Shown: positions 9,252-18,203 of the stretch, one piece after another
Numbering within the stretch: the first letter of the stretch is position 1
Layout: the number at the start of each line of letters is the position of its first letter
Assembly (NCBI GenBank): GCA_038396585.1
Contig: CP121691.1
Span: 3,410,001-3,474,000 of the forward strand
Reading direction: 5' to 3'
Origin: Vallitaleaceae bacterium 9-2
Lineage (GTDB): Bacteria; Bacillota; Clostridia; Lachnospirales; Vallitaleaceae
DNA length: 64,000 nucleotides
Translations under genes and position numbers: made by a program
The notes under the pieces: model-generated
What the model saw: only the letters and a program-made list of their open reading frames with translations
The model's database searches: none
Told to the model about the DNA's origin: nothing

Positions 9252-9301
9252 AGAGCATCACCTGTACTCACTTAGAGCATCATTAGTACCCAGTTAGAGC
9301 A
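9252..9301. repeat. Three direct repeats, 22-bp period, at the left end of IS21 element B
   Basis: AGAGCATCA begins at 9252 and 9274 and AGAGCA at 9296, a regular 22-bp spacing of about two helical turns. A reverse-complement copy of the core (TGATGCTC) is at 11106-11113, the other end of element B. IS21-family ends are known to carry multiple short repeats bound by IstA, so these mark the element's termini. Confidence 0.7.
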
Positions 9302-9329
9302 ACGTTTGTTGTTTTGATGCGCACTGCCT

Positions 9330-9482
9330 TTAGCAATACGCATATGTGTTTGTTGTTTTTCCAGCTGCTGTTGCCCAAAGAATTTTCTCATATTCTTTTG
9401 ACTGAGCATCGACGGCATCAATGAAGTCTTCTAGGTTTAATTCTCTTAGTTTTCTACGAGCTTCATCATCTAGTATTGTCAT
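9330..9482 (-). pseudogene. istB: Truncated istB (IS21 ATPase helper) of element B
   Basis: Fifty codons only, against about 250 for a complete IstB. The N terminus is recognisable (LRELNLEDFIDAVDAQ), but the frame ends before the Walker A motif. It starts by ATGA overlap with the stop of istA, the usual arrangement in the family, and has GGAGGTGATC upstream. The rest has been deleted up to the terminal repeats. Confidence 0.65.
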
Positions 9483-11044
9483 TGTTGATCACCTCCACGT
9501 CGGTAGTATTCCGCACCTCGAACATAACCTTGTTGTTTGTTCAGATGGACTTTACCTTCTTTAAAGTGCTCTTTCTTTTCAAGATATACTTTATCCTGAT
9601 TGGAAGAGAGAATAGCCTTTAAGTTTCGATATCGTGATGATCGTAATTTCTCTAATGCTATTTCACAAGCAACATCTAGGCGATCATTGGTGTAATCTTT
9701 ACTTAATCGTAGAACAGACAGACATGAGTTGTATGCTTGCTCTTTTACTCGGACACTACCGAAGATTCTTTCAATAACATCCAATGTATTTGGACCAATG
9801 GAACTAGCCCAGTTTTTGATTCTAGTATCATCCCATTCAGTATGATGGAACTGATCAGGCATATGTTCATCTTTAGTAGCCCATTGATATTTCTTATAGT
9901 CAGGAATTCGCTTATGACTGGCAATTCGTTCCTACTTATAATAAATCTCGATGATGGACTCGCTAGCTTTTATATCAACTTTCTTGCCAACATAACTGTA
10001 AGGTGCTGAGTAACGATTTGTTTTGAAAGCAACATGGCAATCGAGATTGACTTTATGATTATAAATCCATTCAGAAACTTCATAAGGTGTCATTGGTAAT
10101 TCACGTAATCGAAGTCTTTCAGCTTCATTGAATACCGATTTTCGACTTCCTTCACGTTTTTGAAAGGGAGCACTATTGAACTCATCAAGTTTATTTGCTA
10201 GAGCCACCTTTGACTCATCTATATTGTAAAAGGTTTTGTTTCGTAATTTGGCAATAATAGCTGTAGCGATTTTACCGACCGTTCCTTCTACAGATGCCTT
10301 CTGCTTCGGTTTTCGAATGCCTGCCGGCATAATGGCAGTGTAATAATGATTACCAAAAGCTTCGTATTGTTCATTGAGTATAATCTCGCCTTCACGAGGG
10401 TGACTTACAACTCCAGTACGTAGGTTATCACAAGTAATGCGAACTGTAGAACCACCAAAGAATTCATACATGTTTACGTTACATTTGATCCATGTATTCT
10501 GCTTCATATCGAGACAAGGCTCAACATAGGAATACTGACTATATGGTAGTGTTACAACAAAAAGATATAAAGTAATAAGTTCACCCGTGGTAGCATCAAC
10601 AATCTTCATCGTCGGACCACTCCAGTCAACTTCACATACCATACCTGGTTTGTGCCGTAAATGATTGGTTAAACTATTGGCTGTGACGTGATCAGAGTAA
10701 CCTTCACAGAACTTTGTATACCCAAAAGATAATTCACCATCAGCAACACAAGTATCCTTGTATTCATTCCACAAGAGCTTTAAAGTGACGCCGGTTTTCT
10801 TGAGTTCGCTATTAATGTAACTGTAATCAGGCTGTTTGCACAAAGTGTCTGTTACAAACTTGTTAGGGAAGAAAAGTTGATAGACTTCTTCATCTGATTT
10901 GTCTTTGATGTCCTTCTCAGTAGCGATTTTACAAACATCGCAGACGGAGTGTGAAGAGATTTTTCTGCTTCTGTAGATTTCGCGTTGAGACATGTTAGCT
11001 GCACGTAGTTCCAAGATAAGTTTTACTTTGATTTTCTTGGCCAT
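9479..11044 (-). pseudogene. istA: istA transposase of element B, broken by one in-frame stop
   Basis: The reading frame spans 522 codons with a single TAG at 9932-9934, so it shows up as two pieces of 370 and about 150 codons in the same frame. The catalytic DDE residues lie in the first piece: Asp in CEVDWSGPT, Asp in RITCDNLRTG and Glu in KQKASVEGTVG. A helix-turn-helix is at residues 15-40. Loss of the C-terminal region by the stop probably inactivates it. It is clearly a different IS21 subtype from the intact copy at 11800. Confidence 0.82.
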
Positions 11045-11149
11045 AGAGTTGGCCTCCTTTCGATAGAATGTCGAGATTTAGCTCTCATATTTATTCTATC
11101 TCAAGTGATGCTCAGTCGCGTATAGGTGCTGCCCTAAGCGAGAAATAAT

Positions 11150-11350
11150 CAGTTGAAGAGTTACACTTTACTGGTAGCTATACAGCAGTATGACGTGCAG
11201 TGCCTAAGCGAACAATCTTCGATAATGCTGCCGTAGCAGTTTCAGAAGTTTTAGGCGCATATGTCACAAAAGAAACTAAACGTTATGAGGAGTTAAAAGC
11301 TCATTACCAGTTTAATACTACTTATTGCAATCCTCGCAGTGGTAACGAAG
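11150..11350 (+). pseudogene. istA: Catalytic-domain fragment of istA (element A)
   Basis: This plus-strand fragment encodes VPKRTIFDNAAVAV and, further on, HYQFNTTYCNPRSGNE. These match the second catalytic Asp region and the segment just before the catalytic Glu of IstA proteins (compare VPKRIWFDQMAA and NPYSGNEKGSVE in the intact copy nearby). Sequence identity to IstA stops abruptly at about 11350, where the 3' end of the truncated istB of element C begins. It is the downstream half of the gene that starts at 8935. Confidence 0.65.
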
Positions 11351-11380
11351 TCTGTATTAAAGTCGATGCAATGACGATTA

Positions 11381-11803
11381 CTATTCATTATAAAAGCATG
11401 AAAATAGCAACGCATGAACGGTAAAGAAGTAAACGGTTTTATTCTGGTTGATTGCCTTAATGCCAAGAGCTATGCTCAAATGTGTTTTCCCAGCACCGAA
11501 GTTTCCATAAAGAATCAAGTTTTCTTGTTGTTCAAGAAAAGCGAGACGGATTAAAACATCAGTGGAGAGTTTATCCGGTAGTTGCACGTGACTCCAGTCA
11601 TAGAATTCTAATGTTTTCTTAACTGGGAAATTGGCATTTTTTAAGTTCCGTATAATGATATTTTCTAGTCGCTCTTTATATAAAGTTTCTAATAGATCAT
11701 GTATAAACTGTTCTTTGGTTTCATAAGGCATTGATTCATATATTTCTATGAGGTTATTGCTGAGGCGTAGTTTTTTCTGATAAGCGGTAATAGCTGTTTT
11801 CAT
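11381..11803 (-). pseudogene. istB: Truncated istB of IS21 element C
   Basis: 140 codons of an IstB-type AAA+ ATPase including Walker A (YGNFGAGKTH), which normally assists IstA in target capture. Complete IstB proteins are about 250 aa; here the frame runs into unrelated DNA shortly after the VYFFTVHALL strand, so Walker B and the sensor regions are gone. Its ATG overlaps the istA stop by 4 bases. The truncation means the neighbouring intact istA has no functional partner here. Confidence 0.78.
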
Positions 11804-13305
11804 AGGCTTATACCTCGCATCAGTTCATCATAATCTTTAATCTTAAAATCATAACGAGGTAATGCTACATCCATCGTTTCAATAATGTCTGGTAAATATA
11901 AGGACCGGTTTTCAGTCATTCGATGATAGGTCGTCCACAGTGCTTCCGGTTCCATAACGTGCTGCTTCATATTTTCTTTAACAACCTCATTTGCGAAGGC
12001 CATATCCTTTTCAATAAGACAATATTTGAGGAAATATAAAGCCTCACGTAAGTTATCTTTATCAAGTGTCGCTACGTAGGTTTGCCAGTGTTGTGGTAAC
12101 AGCTTGTAAAAGCCACTATATTTTAAAGCTCGTGGACGTTTGGCTATGGTATTTATGAAATCTATCCAATGAGTATACTTCTTATCTTTTTCAAAGGAAC
12201 GTACATGCTTCGTGATTTCACGGTAATGCAAGTCATAGATAACAAGTTCATTGGCGTAGAATTTAACAATAACGTGTTCACCAACGTGTTGTGGTGAAAC
12301 AGAGTATTCATTAGAATCAACTTTGATATGACCGTTTTTATATACTCTGTATTTTACTTCCTTTGAATAATCAAAGGGAGTAAGGTTGGTAGCATGCATT
12401 AGCTTTTTTTCCTGACTCAGGAGCGATGCTAATGTCGATGCATGTATTTTATAATGATAACGCTGATTATCTTTATCACAACGTTTTAAAAGATGTTGAT
12501 TGTAATCATTGATATCATTAATAACCGGTTCAGGTATGAATAGATTGTTTCTGAAGTAACCGACTTTGTTTTCGACAGATCCTTTTTCATTCCCTGAATA
12601 AGGATTACAAAAGACAATGTCAAAACCATGATGAACCGCAAAGGCATGAAACCTCGGATTAGGAATAACATTTCCGTTGACATCTTTCTGCCGTAGGCAG
12701 GCAGCTGCCATCTGGTCAAACCAGATGCGTTTGGGTACTTTTCCGATATGTTCAAAGATTTTTTCCATACTTTGGCAAACGGCTCCCATGGTTTCACTGA
12801 AGGTAACTTGGCAAAACCCAGCATTGCTTGCCGGAAAAGTCATTACGAACTCGTGGGCTTTGATGAGTTTGCCGTCTTTATAGACATCAATCTCACCAAA
12901 ATCAACTTGAGCTTCACCACCTGGATGATTAAGGTCTAAGAAGCATTCTTTTTCGGTATAAATATTGGCTTTTTCCTCAGCAACAATGTATCGCATGGTT
13001 CTTTCGGTTACATGGCATAAATCAGGCACTTCTTGAATGGCTCTATCGTAGATACGTTTTGCCGTATGACATTGTTTCTTACGTTTATTCTTGTCCTCCA
13101 GAAGAATTTGATGGACAAAGGGTCTAATCAGATCCGACTTACGCTCCTTAGTTCGTGCGTATTTTGGAGAGTTAAAATCCTCCATTTCAAGGTATTTAGT
13201 GATGGTGTTTCTGGCATGATTTGTACGTTTATGGATTTCTTCTACAGAAAGTCCTTTATCAAAGTACAGTTTTCGTATATAATCTATTTGAGTAATTGTC
13301 AGCAC
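11800..13305 (-). CDS. istA: IS21-family transposase IstA (element C), intact frame
   Basis: About 501 aa with N-terminal helix-turn-helix (GLSVEEIHKRTNHARNTITK), an integrase core with Asp in AQVDFGEID, Asp in KRIWFDQMAA and Glu in NEKGSVENKVG, and a C-terminal beta-rich domain. The start chosen is GTG at 13305 because AAGGAG lies 9 bases upstream; an in-frame ATG at 13371 adds 22 unlikely residues. The coding frame is complete, but the partner istB is truncated, so the element is probably immobile unless a helper copy exists. It lies between decayed IS21 pieces and a broken AraC gene. Confidence 0.85.
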   Translation of the reverse strand: MLTITQIDYIRKLYFDKGLSVEEIHKRTNHARNTITKYLEMEDFNSPKYARTKERKSDLIRPFVHQILLEDKNKRKKQCHTAKRIYDRAIQEVPDLCHVTERTMRYIVAEEKANIYTEKECFLDLNHPGGEAQVDFGEIDVYKDGKLIKAHEFVMTFPASNAGFCQVTFSETMGAVCQSMEKIFEHIGKVPKRIWFDQMAAACLRQKDVNGNVIPNPRFHAFAVHHGFDIVFCNPYSGNEKGSVENKVGYFRNNLFIPEPVINDINDYNQHLLKRCDKDNQRYHYKIHASTLASLLSQEKKLMHATNLTPFDYSKEVKYRVYKNGHIKVDSNEYSVSPQHVGEHVIVKFYANELVIYDLHYREITKHVRSFEKDKKYTHWIDFINTIAKRPRALKYSGFYKLLPQHWQTYVATLDKDNLREALYFLKYCLIEKDMAFANEVVKENMKQHVMEPEALWTTYHRMTENRSLYLPDIIETMDVALPRYDFKIKDYDELMRGISL

Positions 13306-13430
13306 GTCCTCTCGCTCCTTCCAAGTATGTGGTGTACTTAAAAGGATATTTGATTGTGAATGTACTGGCAATTACTTTTTAATTTGTTTTGCCGAAATAT
13401 TCAAATCTATTTTACCAAAAACAGCTTTAT

Positions 13431-13941
13431 CAAGAAAAAGGAAAACATCATACTCATTGGTAATCCAGATACTAGTAATTATCGAAAGAAATGAGTGCAT
13501 TGAACAACTATATACAAAAGATGATCCCTATTCTGTGATTATTACTAACAGTGTTTTTTTTAAGCTATTGTCACTTTTTTTAGTCAATGTGACGACCTTT
13601 CCGATGAATATATTCGCTTTGAACCGGTTATTAGCTATATTGACATGAATCTCAACAAAAAAATAAATAACACGGCTCTAGCAGCTATAATGGGCCTAGG
13701 TCCTATCTATTTTTCAAACTTATTTTCAAAAACATTTATGGGCCCTCCCGGACAGTATCTAATTAAAAGACGTCTAGAATACAGTCAAGTTCTACTTAGT
13801 ACAAAGAATATGAAAATCTACCAAATAGCTGCTTCCTCGGGCTTTGAAAGCGTTATGTACTTTTCCCGACTGTTCAAGAAGAAAATTGGGATGCCCCCTA
13901 GCGACTATAGGAGAAGGTCCTCTAATCCAATAAACTTTTAA
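13431..13941 (+). pseudogene. Truncated and frameshifted AraC-family regulator
   Basis: The 3' half of an AraC-type regulator. One frame carries a linker-like segment ending near 13560. After a frameshift at a run of T the second frame reads RFEPVISYIDMNLNKKI and continues through both helix-turn-helix units (SGFESVMYFSRLFKKKIGMPPSDYR) to a stop at 13941. The N-terminal ligand domain is absent, presumably lost to the adjacent IS21 element. It points away from the IS cluster towards the broken sulfatase on the opposite strand, and may once have regulated that sulfatase and the fucosidase genes. Confidence 0.75.
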
Positions 13942-13943
13942 TT

Positions 13944-15359
13944 TTAATTCCCTATTTCATTTGTTAGTTCTCTGTACTGCTTCCAATAATTTGCTCCCAT
14001 GGGATGATCCTCCTCACCCCATTGGTCCCTATAATCTACCATTAATTTTTTTAGTCGGATAAGATCCTTATGATATTTGGAATCTTTTGCTAAGTTAGCA
14101 AGTTCTAACGGATCATTTTTGATATCGAATAATTGTGTGGTAAGGACCCCATCATAAACATGTTCCATTAATTTAAAACGGTTGTCTTTAACACTTCTAA
14201 TTTTATCTGTATAAGCAAAATAGAGGTTTTCTCTGCATACCCTGTCCTTGTCGATTATACAGTCTAAAAAGCTTTTGCTCTCAACAGTATCAGGCACCTC
14301 AATATTTAAGATTTCGCAGAGTGTAGGAAAAATATCCATAAGATAGATATAGGTATCACGTATTTCTTTTTCAGGTATATTGGGTCCCGCCATAAGAAAA
14401 GGTACTCTGATACTATTTTCATAATGGCACTGTTGACCAAATAGACCATGTTGACCTAGAGAGAGACCATTGTCTGCTGTATAGATAATTATTGTATCCT
14501 CATAAACGTCTTTATCTTTGAGGGTCTGAATGATTTTTCCAATCTCCTCATCAATATGCGTAATCATGGCATAATATTCTAAAAGTTGTTGCTTTGTATC
14601 TTCTGCTGTTCTTGGATAAGGTGCCAATAACTCATCTCTGCAATGTGCATTATCGTACTCAATGCTGTGATATTGCATGAAGTTTTCCGGTAGTGATATT
14701 TTGTCCTTATCATACATTTTTCTAAATCTATCCGGCATTGTTCTTGGGTCATGTGGCGCCATAAAAGAAACATAGGCATAGAAAGGTTTATCTTCAACAG
14801 TATCATTCAGTATGAACTCTGAGGTCACTTTTGAAAATAGCTCGGTAGAATGTCTCTCACCAATATGATCACTGATATATTTATCTCGCTGATTGTTGTT
14901 CCAAAAATTTGCAGTTTTATATCTTCTGTTATCGTATCTTCCTGTTGGGTCGAAGCTATGAACCGGTACAGCCCAATGATCATCCATACCACCAAAAAAG
15001 ATTGCATCACCATGATTAAAACTCCTAACATAACTGTCTACGCCATTGTGGCATTTTCCCGTCCCAAAGGTATCATAACCCGCTTTTTGCAGTGTCTCTC
15101 CTAGAAGAGCATGGTTATTAGGAGTCTCCTGACCTTCTCCCTGAAGACTAAATAACTGTCTACCTGTATTTAACATAGCCCTACTTGGCATGCAAACTGC
15201 AGCAGAAAGTACCACTTGGGATATGGCACTGTGTAAAAACAGTAGCTCTCTCTACAAGAGCATCAAGATTGGGGTGATAATTTCCTCATTACCAAGAGAT
15301 CGAATGGTGTCGAATCTTTGGTCATCTGCAAATAAAAATAAAATATTCGGTTTTTTCAT
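13944..15359 (-). pseudogene. S1-type sulfatase gene with two frameshifts near the 5' end
   Basis: Most of an S1-family (formylglycine) sulfatase, about 470 codons. The start at 15359 gives [18 protein letters not shown], with the metal-binding Asp pair. The frame then shifts near 15275 (ITP to HPNLDAL) and again near 15205 (before VLSAAVCMPSR). The activating Cys motif C-M-P-S-R, GTGKCHNG, PHDPR and YTADNG are all intact in the main frame (13944-15215). If the two indels are real the gene is dead; if they are sequencing errors it is a normal exo-sulfatase. No signal peptide is visible. It lies downstream of the fucosidase and dehydrogenase genes and fits removal of sulfate from a fucosylated glycan. 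Confidence 0.78.
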
Positions 15360-15539
15360 AAACTTATTTCCTTTTCTAACGGATTCCTTATGTGTCTAGA
15401 TTTATATTGTCTTAGGATAAGTATAATTTCTTATAGTTATTTTCTCAAACTTCGCACTTAGATAAGTGGATATGACCTTGAAAGCCCAATAACTGACATT
15501 AAAATAACATGAAACCACTAGTTTTTGGCGTATGCATTA

Positions 15540-15810
15540 CCAGAAACAATTACAAACCGGAGGCTCATGTTATGAATGAAAGTATAACACAAGACGCCCA
15601 GAATGATAACCAAATTTCTACATCTATCTACAGATTTTTAAAGCGATTTAGAGTTGCTTCTATATTGAAACCAACCAATGGGGAAGAATCTTCCTGCATT
15701 TGCTCAGGATACGCATATCGTTTTATGAAGATGAACCACATAAATTGGATCCGTTTTACAACCTTAATGGCTACAATGATCAGCCAAGAGCTCAATGTTA
15801 TTTTTAATGA
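15540..15810 (+). pseudogene. Possible gene remnant with a shifted frame
   Basis: Two adjacent plus-strand frames read like protein: GKNLPAFAQDTHIV (around 15680-15725), then, shifted, FYEDEPHKLDPFYNLNGYND ending at a stop near 15807. The composition (Asn, Asp, Tyr, Pro rich) suggests the C-terminal end of a real enzyme rather than noise. I do not recognise the family. It lies between the broken sulfatase and the dehydrogenase, opposite in strand. Confidence 0.3.
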
Positions 15811-15829
15811 ATATGTGACAAAAATAACA

Positions 15830-16819
15830 TTAGGCCTGATTTTCAATATTTTCTTTCTGAATTTGGCATTCAAGGGGCTGACCCGATAGATAATTTTCCA
15901 ATTCTTGATACATCGCTTCTCCCATCCTCCTACACTCCTTATTTTTAGAGCCGGCAATATGTGGCGTTAGTATGCTATTGGGGAGTGTGTATAATTCAGA
16001 CTCATGAGAGGGCGGTTCAGGATAAGTAACATCTAAAACCGCATATAGATCCGGTCTATTTTTCAGAACATGAATGAGGTCTGCCTCATTAATCACTGCA
16101 CCTCTTGCTGTATTAATAATAGTTGCATAGGGTTTCATGAGTGAAAGTAACTTTTCATCAATCATTCCTTCTGTCTCTTTTAACCACGGGGTATGTAAGG
16201 ATATAACATCGCTTTCTTTAAACAGTTTTTTAAGGGAGCAAAATTCAACGTTTAAGCGCTCTGCCCTTTCTTTTGAAGGCGAGGTCGTATAAACTAAAAC
16301 CTTTACGTCTAATACATTTAATAAGTCACAGACTTTTTTCCCAATTGTTCCTAAAGAAACTAAACCAACCGTACTTTTATATGCCCCTATTAAAGGCAAA
16401 ACTTGAAAACTTTTCTTTTTTTTGCAATGATTGATGTGCTTCCAACCTTGCTTTAAACTAAAGATAATCTGAGCTAAGGTAAACTCGGCAACCGGTATAG
16501 AATTAGCATCATGAGCACTCGTTAACAGGATGTCTCGATCCCAAAAATCATCTGTCACAAAGTTTTTCACTGACCCAGCTGCATAAAAAACGGCCTTAAG
16601 TTTTGGAGCATTGGCTAAAAAATCTTTAGAAAGAACCGGCATCCCCCAGCCACCCATTATAATATCAATATCCTTGAGTATGGCGGGGTCTTCTTCGATG
16701 TCTTCTCGTGTGAATTGCCCTTTTGATATATCAAGGAGTTTTTCGATTTTTTTTCGTGTTTGACTACTGTATACATCTTCATAACTTTTATCTTCCATTA
16801 TAAATATTGCTTTAAGCAT
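15830..16819 (-). CDS. D-isomer-specific 2-hydroxyacid dehydrogenase
   Basis: A 329-aa NAD(P)-dependent dehydrogenase that interconverts a 2-keto acid and a D-2-hydroxy acid. The Rossmann dinucleotide motif is GLVSLGTIGKKV near residue 155. The catalytic triad is visible as Arg in NTARGAV, Glu in DVTYPEPPS and His in LTPHIAGS. The length is typical of the family. The start is supported by GGAG 7 bases upstream. It follows the alpha-L-fucosidase gene by about 26 bases in the same orientation, so it may act in oxidation of the released sugar or its aldonate. Many paralogues with different substrates exist, so the substrate is open. Confidence 0.85.
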   Translation of the reverse strand: MLKAIFIMEDKSYEDVYSSQTRKKIEKLLDISKGQFTREDIEEDPAILKDIDIIMGGWGMPVLSKDFLANAPKLKAVFYAAGSVKNFVTDDFWDRDILLTSAHDANSIPVAEFTLAQIIFSLKQGWKHINHCKKKKSFQVLPLIGAYKSTVGLVSLGTIGKKVCDLLNVLDVKVLVYTTSPSKERAERLNVEFCSLKKLFKESDVISLHTPWLKETEGMIDEKLLSLMKPYATIINTARGAVINEADLIHVLKNRPDLYAVLDVTYPEPPSHESELYTLPNSILTPHIAGSKNKECRRMGEAMYQELENYLSGQPLECQIQKENIENQA

Positions 16820-16845
16820 GATTGCTCTCCGTTCCCATATTATCC

Positions 16846-18174
16846 TTAATTAATATTAATCTCTACTCCACACCCATTATATAAGTCCAACGGTCCTTCC
16901 AGTTCGATTTTTAATACTGTAACATAATCATCTAATTTATCTTTTTCTACATCGATCCATAAAGTCCCCGGTACATTTAGCCAAGGAGCTCCACCTATTC
17001 TCTTATAGTGACATAATGTCTTTTCCCCAAGAATTTTTATTTTTTTGATTTTATTTCTAATCCCTTTAATAGCTGTAGCTTCTTTAGGTCTATGCGATAG
17101 ATAAATATAAATAGTATCTTGGGCTTTATTAAGACTTGTCATATTATAAGTATAGCCATGGGGTAAGCCTCTAACTGTATCATAAACTGCCTCTTCATGT
17201 TTTTTGATCCACTGTCCTAGTATTTTTAAAATACTGACTTGTTGCTCCGGAATAAGGCCAGAGGAATCAGGTCCGACATTAAGGAGCATATTGCCTCCTT
17301 GACCTAAGCATTCACAAAACATTGTAATGATTTCATATGGCGTCTTATAATTCTTTTCTGCTCCTGTATAGGACCAAGTATCATTTGTTGTCATACATAC
17401 TTCCCATGGCCCTTGAGGTGGATATACAGGTATGAACTGTTCCGGTGTTTCATAATCTCCATAATCCCCAAGTCGCGAATTTACAATAGTATGGGGACTT
17501 AAATTTTCAATATATGCTTTAAGTTGTTGGCAATGGTAGTCATACCCCGGTCGATGTAGCATGACATCAAACCAAAGCAGGTCAATTTGACCATACCATG
17601 TTAATAGCTCTTTAATTTGTCGCTTTTCAAATTCAAGGAACTCTTCCCATTTTTCTTTTACTATTTTTTTATCCATTGGTGCATCAGTTTCAAAACTTTT
17701 TTCCCATATTTGTAGAAAATTGGTTTTTACTGTTTTCAATGGTTCTAATTCTTGATCTGTTAATCCGGTAATCACTTCAAAATGAGCTTTATGAGCCCAG
17801 TCTGTATGCGAGAAATATAATCCTGTGTGAAGCCCTTCTTCGCTAATTGCATCAACAAATGGCCCAACTAAATCAGCTAGGCCAATTTCTTTTGGTATGC
17901 TTGGACCAGATTCTTTTGTTGGCCATAGTGTGACCCCATCATGGTGTTTTGTCGTTAAGACTGCATATTTTGCTCCACTTTCTGCAAAGAGTTTAGCCCA
18001 TATTTTAGGTTGATAAGTACTTGCATCAAAAGCTTTTATCTGTTTATAATAATCATTAAAGCTGACTTCTGCTTTCACAATAGGCCAAGATTCCCCACCT
18101 CTTTTGTCGACTGCATAAATTCCCCAGTGAACAAAAATACCAAGCTTTGCATTTTCAAACCATGTTTGTATCAT
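16846..18174 (-). CDS. Alpha-L-fucosidase, GH29 family
   Basis: 442 aa. It hydrolyses terminal alpha-L-fucose by a retaining mechanism. Family hallmarks are WFENAKLGIFVHWGIY at the N terminus, the His pair in TTKHHDGVTLWP (residues 77-78), the likely nucleophile Asp203 in LLWFDVMLHRPGYDY and the substrate-contacting WSYTGAEKNYK and GGNMLLNVGPDSSG segments. There is no signal peptide, so a cytoplasmic enzyme acting on imported oligosaccharides is likely. The start has AAAGGAGAT 9 bases upstream. The gene follows the two-component system genes and precedes the hydroxyacid dehydrogenase, forming a small fucose-release unit. Confidence 0.92.
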   Translation of the reverse strand: MIQTWFENAKLGIFVHWGIYAVDKRGGESWPIVKAEVSFNDYYKQIKAFDASTYQPKIWAKLFAESGAKYAVLTTKHHDGVTLWPTKESGPSIPKEIGLADLVGPFVDAISEEGLHTGLYFSHTDWAHKAHFEVITGLTDQELEPLKTVKTNFLQIWEKSFETDAPMDKKIVKEKWEEFLEFEKRQIKELLTWYGQIDLLWFDVMLHRPGYDYHCQQLKAYIENLSPHTIVNSRLGDYGDYETPEQFIPVYPPQGPWEVCMTTNDTWSYTGAEKNYKTPYEIITMFCECLGQGGNMLLNVGPDSSGLIPEQQVSILKILGQWIKKHEEAVYDTVRGLPHGYTYNMTSLNKAQDTIYIYLSHRPKEATAIKGIRNKIKKIKILGEKTLCHYKRIGGAPWLNVPGTLWIDVEKDKLDDYVTVLKIELEGPLDLYNGCGVEININ

Positions 18175-18203
18175 AAGTTTTATCTCCTTTATTCTTTGTG
18201 AAT

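Larger units (their letters stand above)
9252..11113 (-). mobile_element. Decayed IS21-family element B
   Basis: Bounded by inverted copies of the GAGCATCA repeat, this element contains an istA gene with one internal stop and a 50-codon stump of istB. It is inserted in opposite orientation inside element A. Because istB is truncated and istA is broken, it cannot transpose by itself. Confidence 0.7.

Noticed and set aside
9252-9301. Short repeats with constant spacing resembling a CRISPR array
   Set aside because: The repeat unit is only 9 bases with three copies, spacers are 13 bases, and a reverse copy lies at the other end of an IS21 element, so it is an IS terminus.
9479-9862. 127-codon frame as a separate gene
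   Set aside because: It is in the same frame as the istA piece at 9932-11044, separated by one TAG only, so it is the end of that broken transposase.
11200-11424. 74-codon plus-strand frame as a small gene
   Set aside because: It is an internal piece of an IstA catalytic domain fused by chance to the antisense of a truncated istB.
15628-15957. Minus-strand 109-codon frame overlapping the dehydrogenase 3' end
   Set aside because: It shows no domain or ribosome binding site, overlaps the end of the dehydrogenase gene in another frame, and its content is the shadow of a plus-strand remnant.
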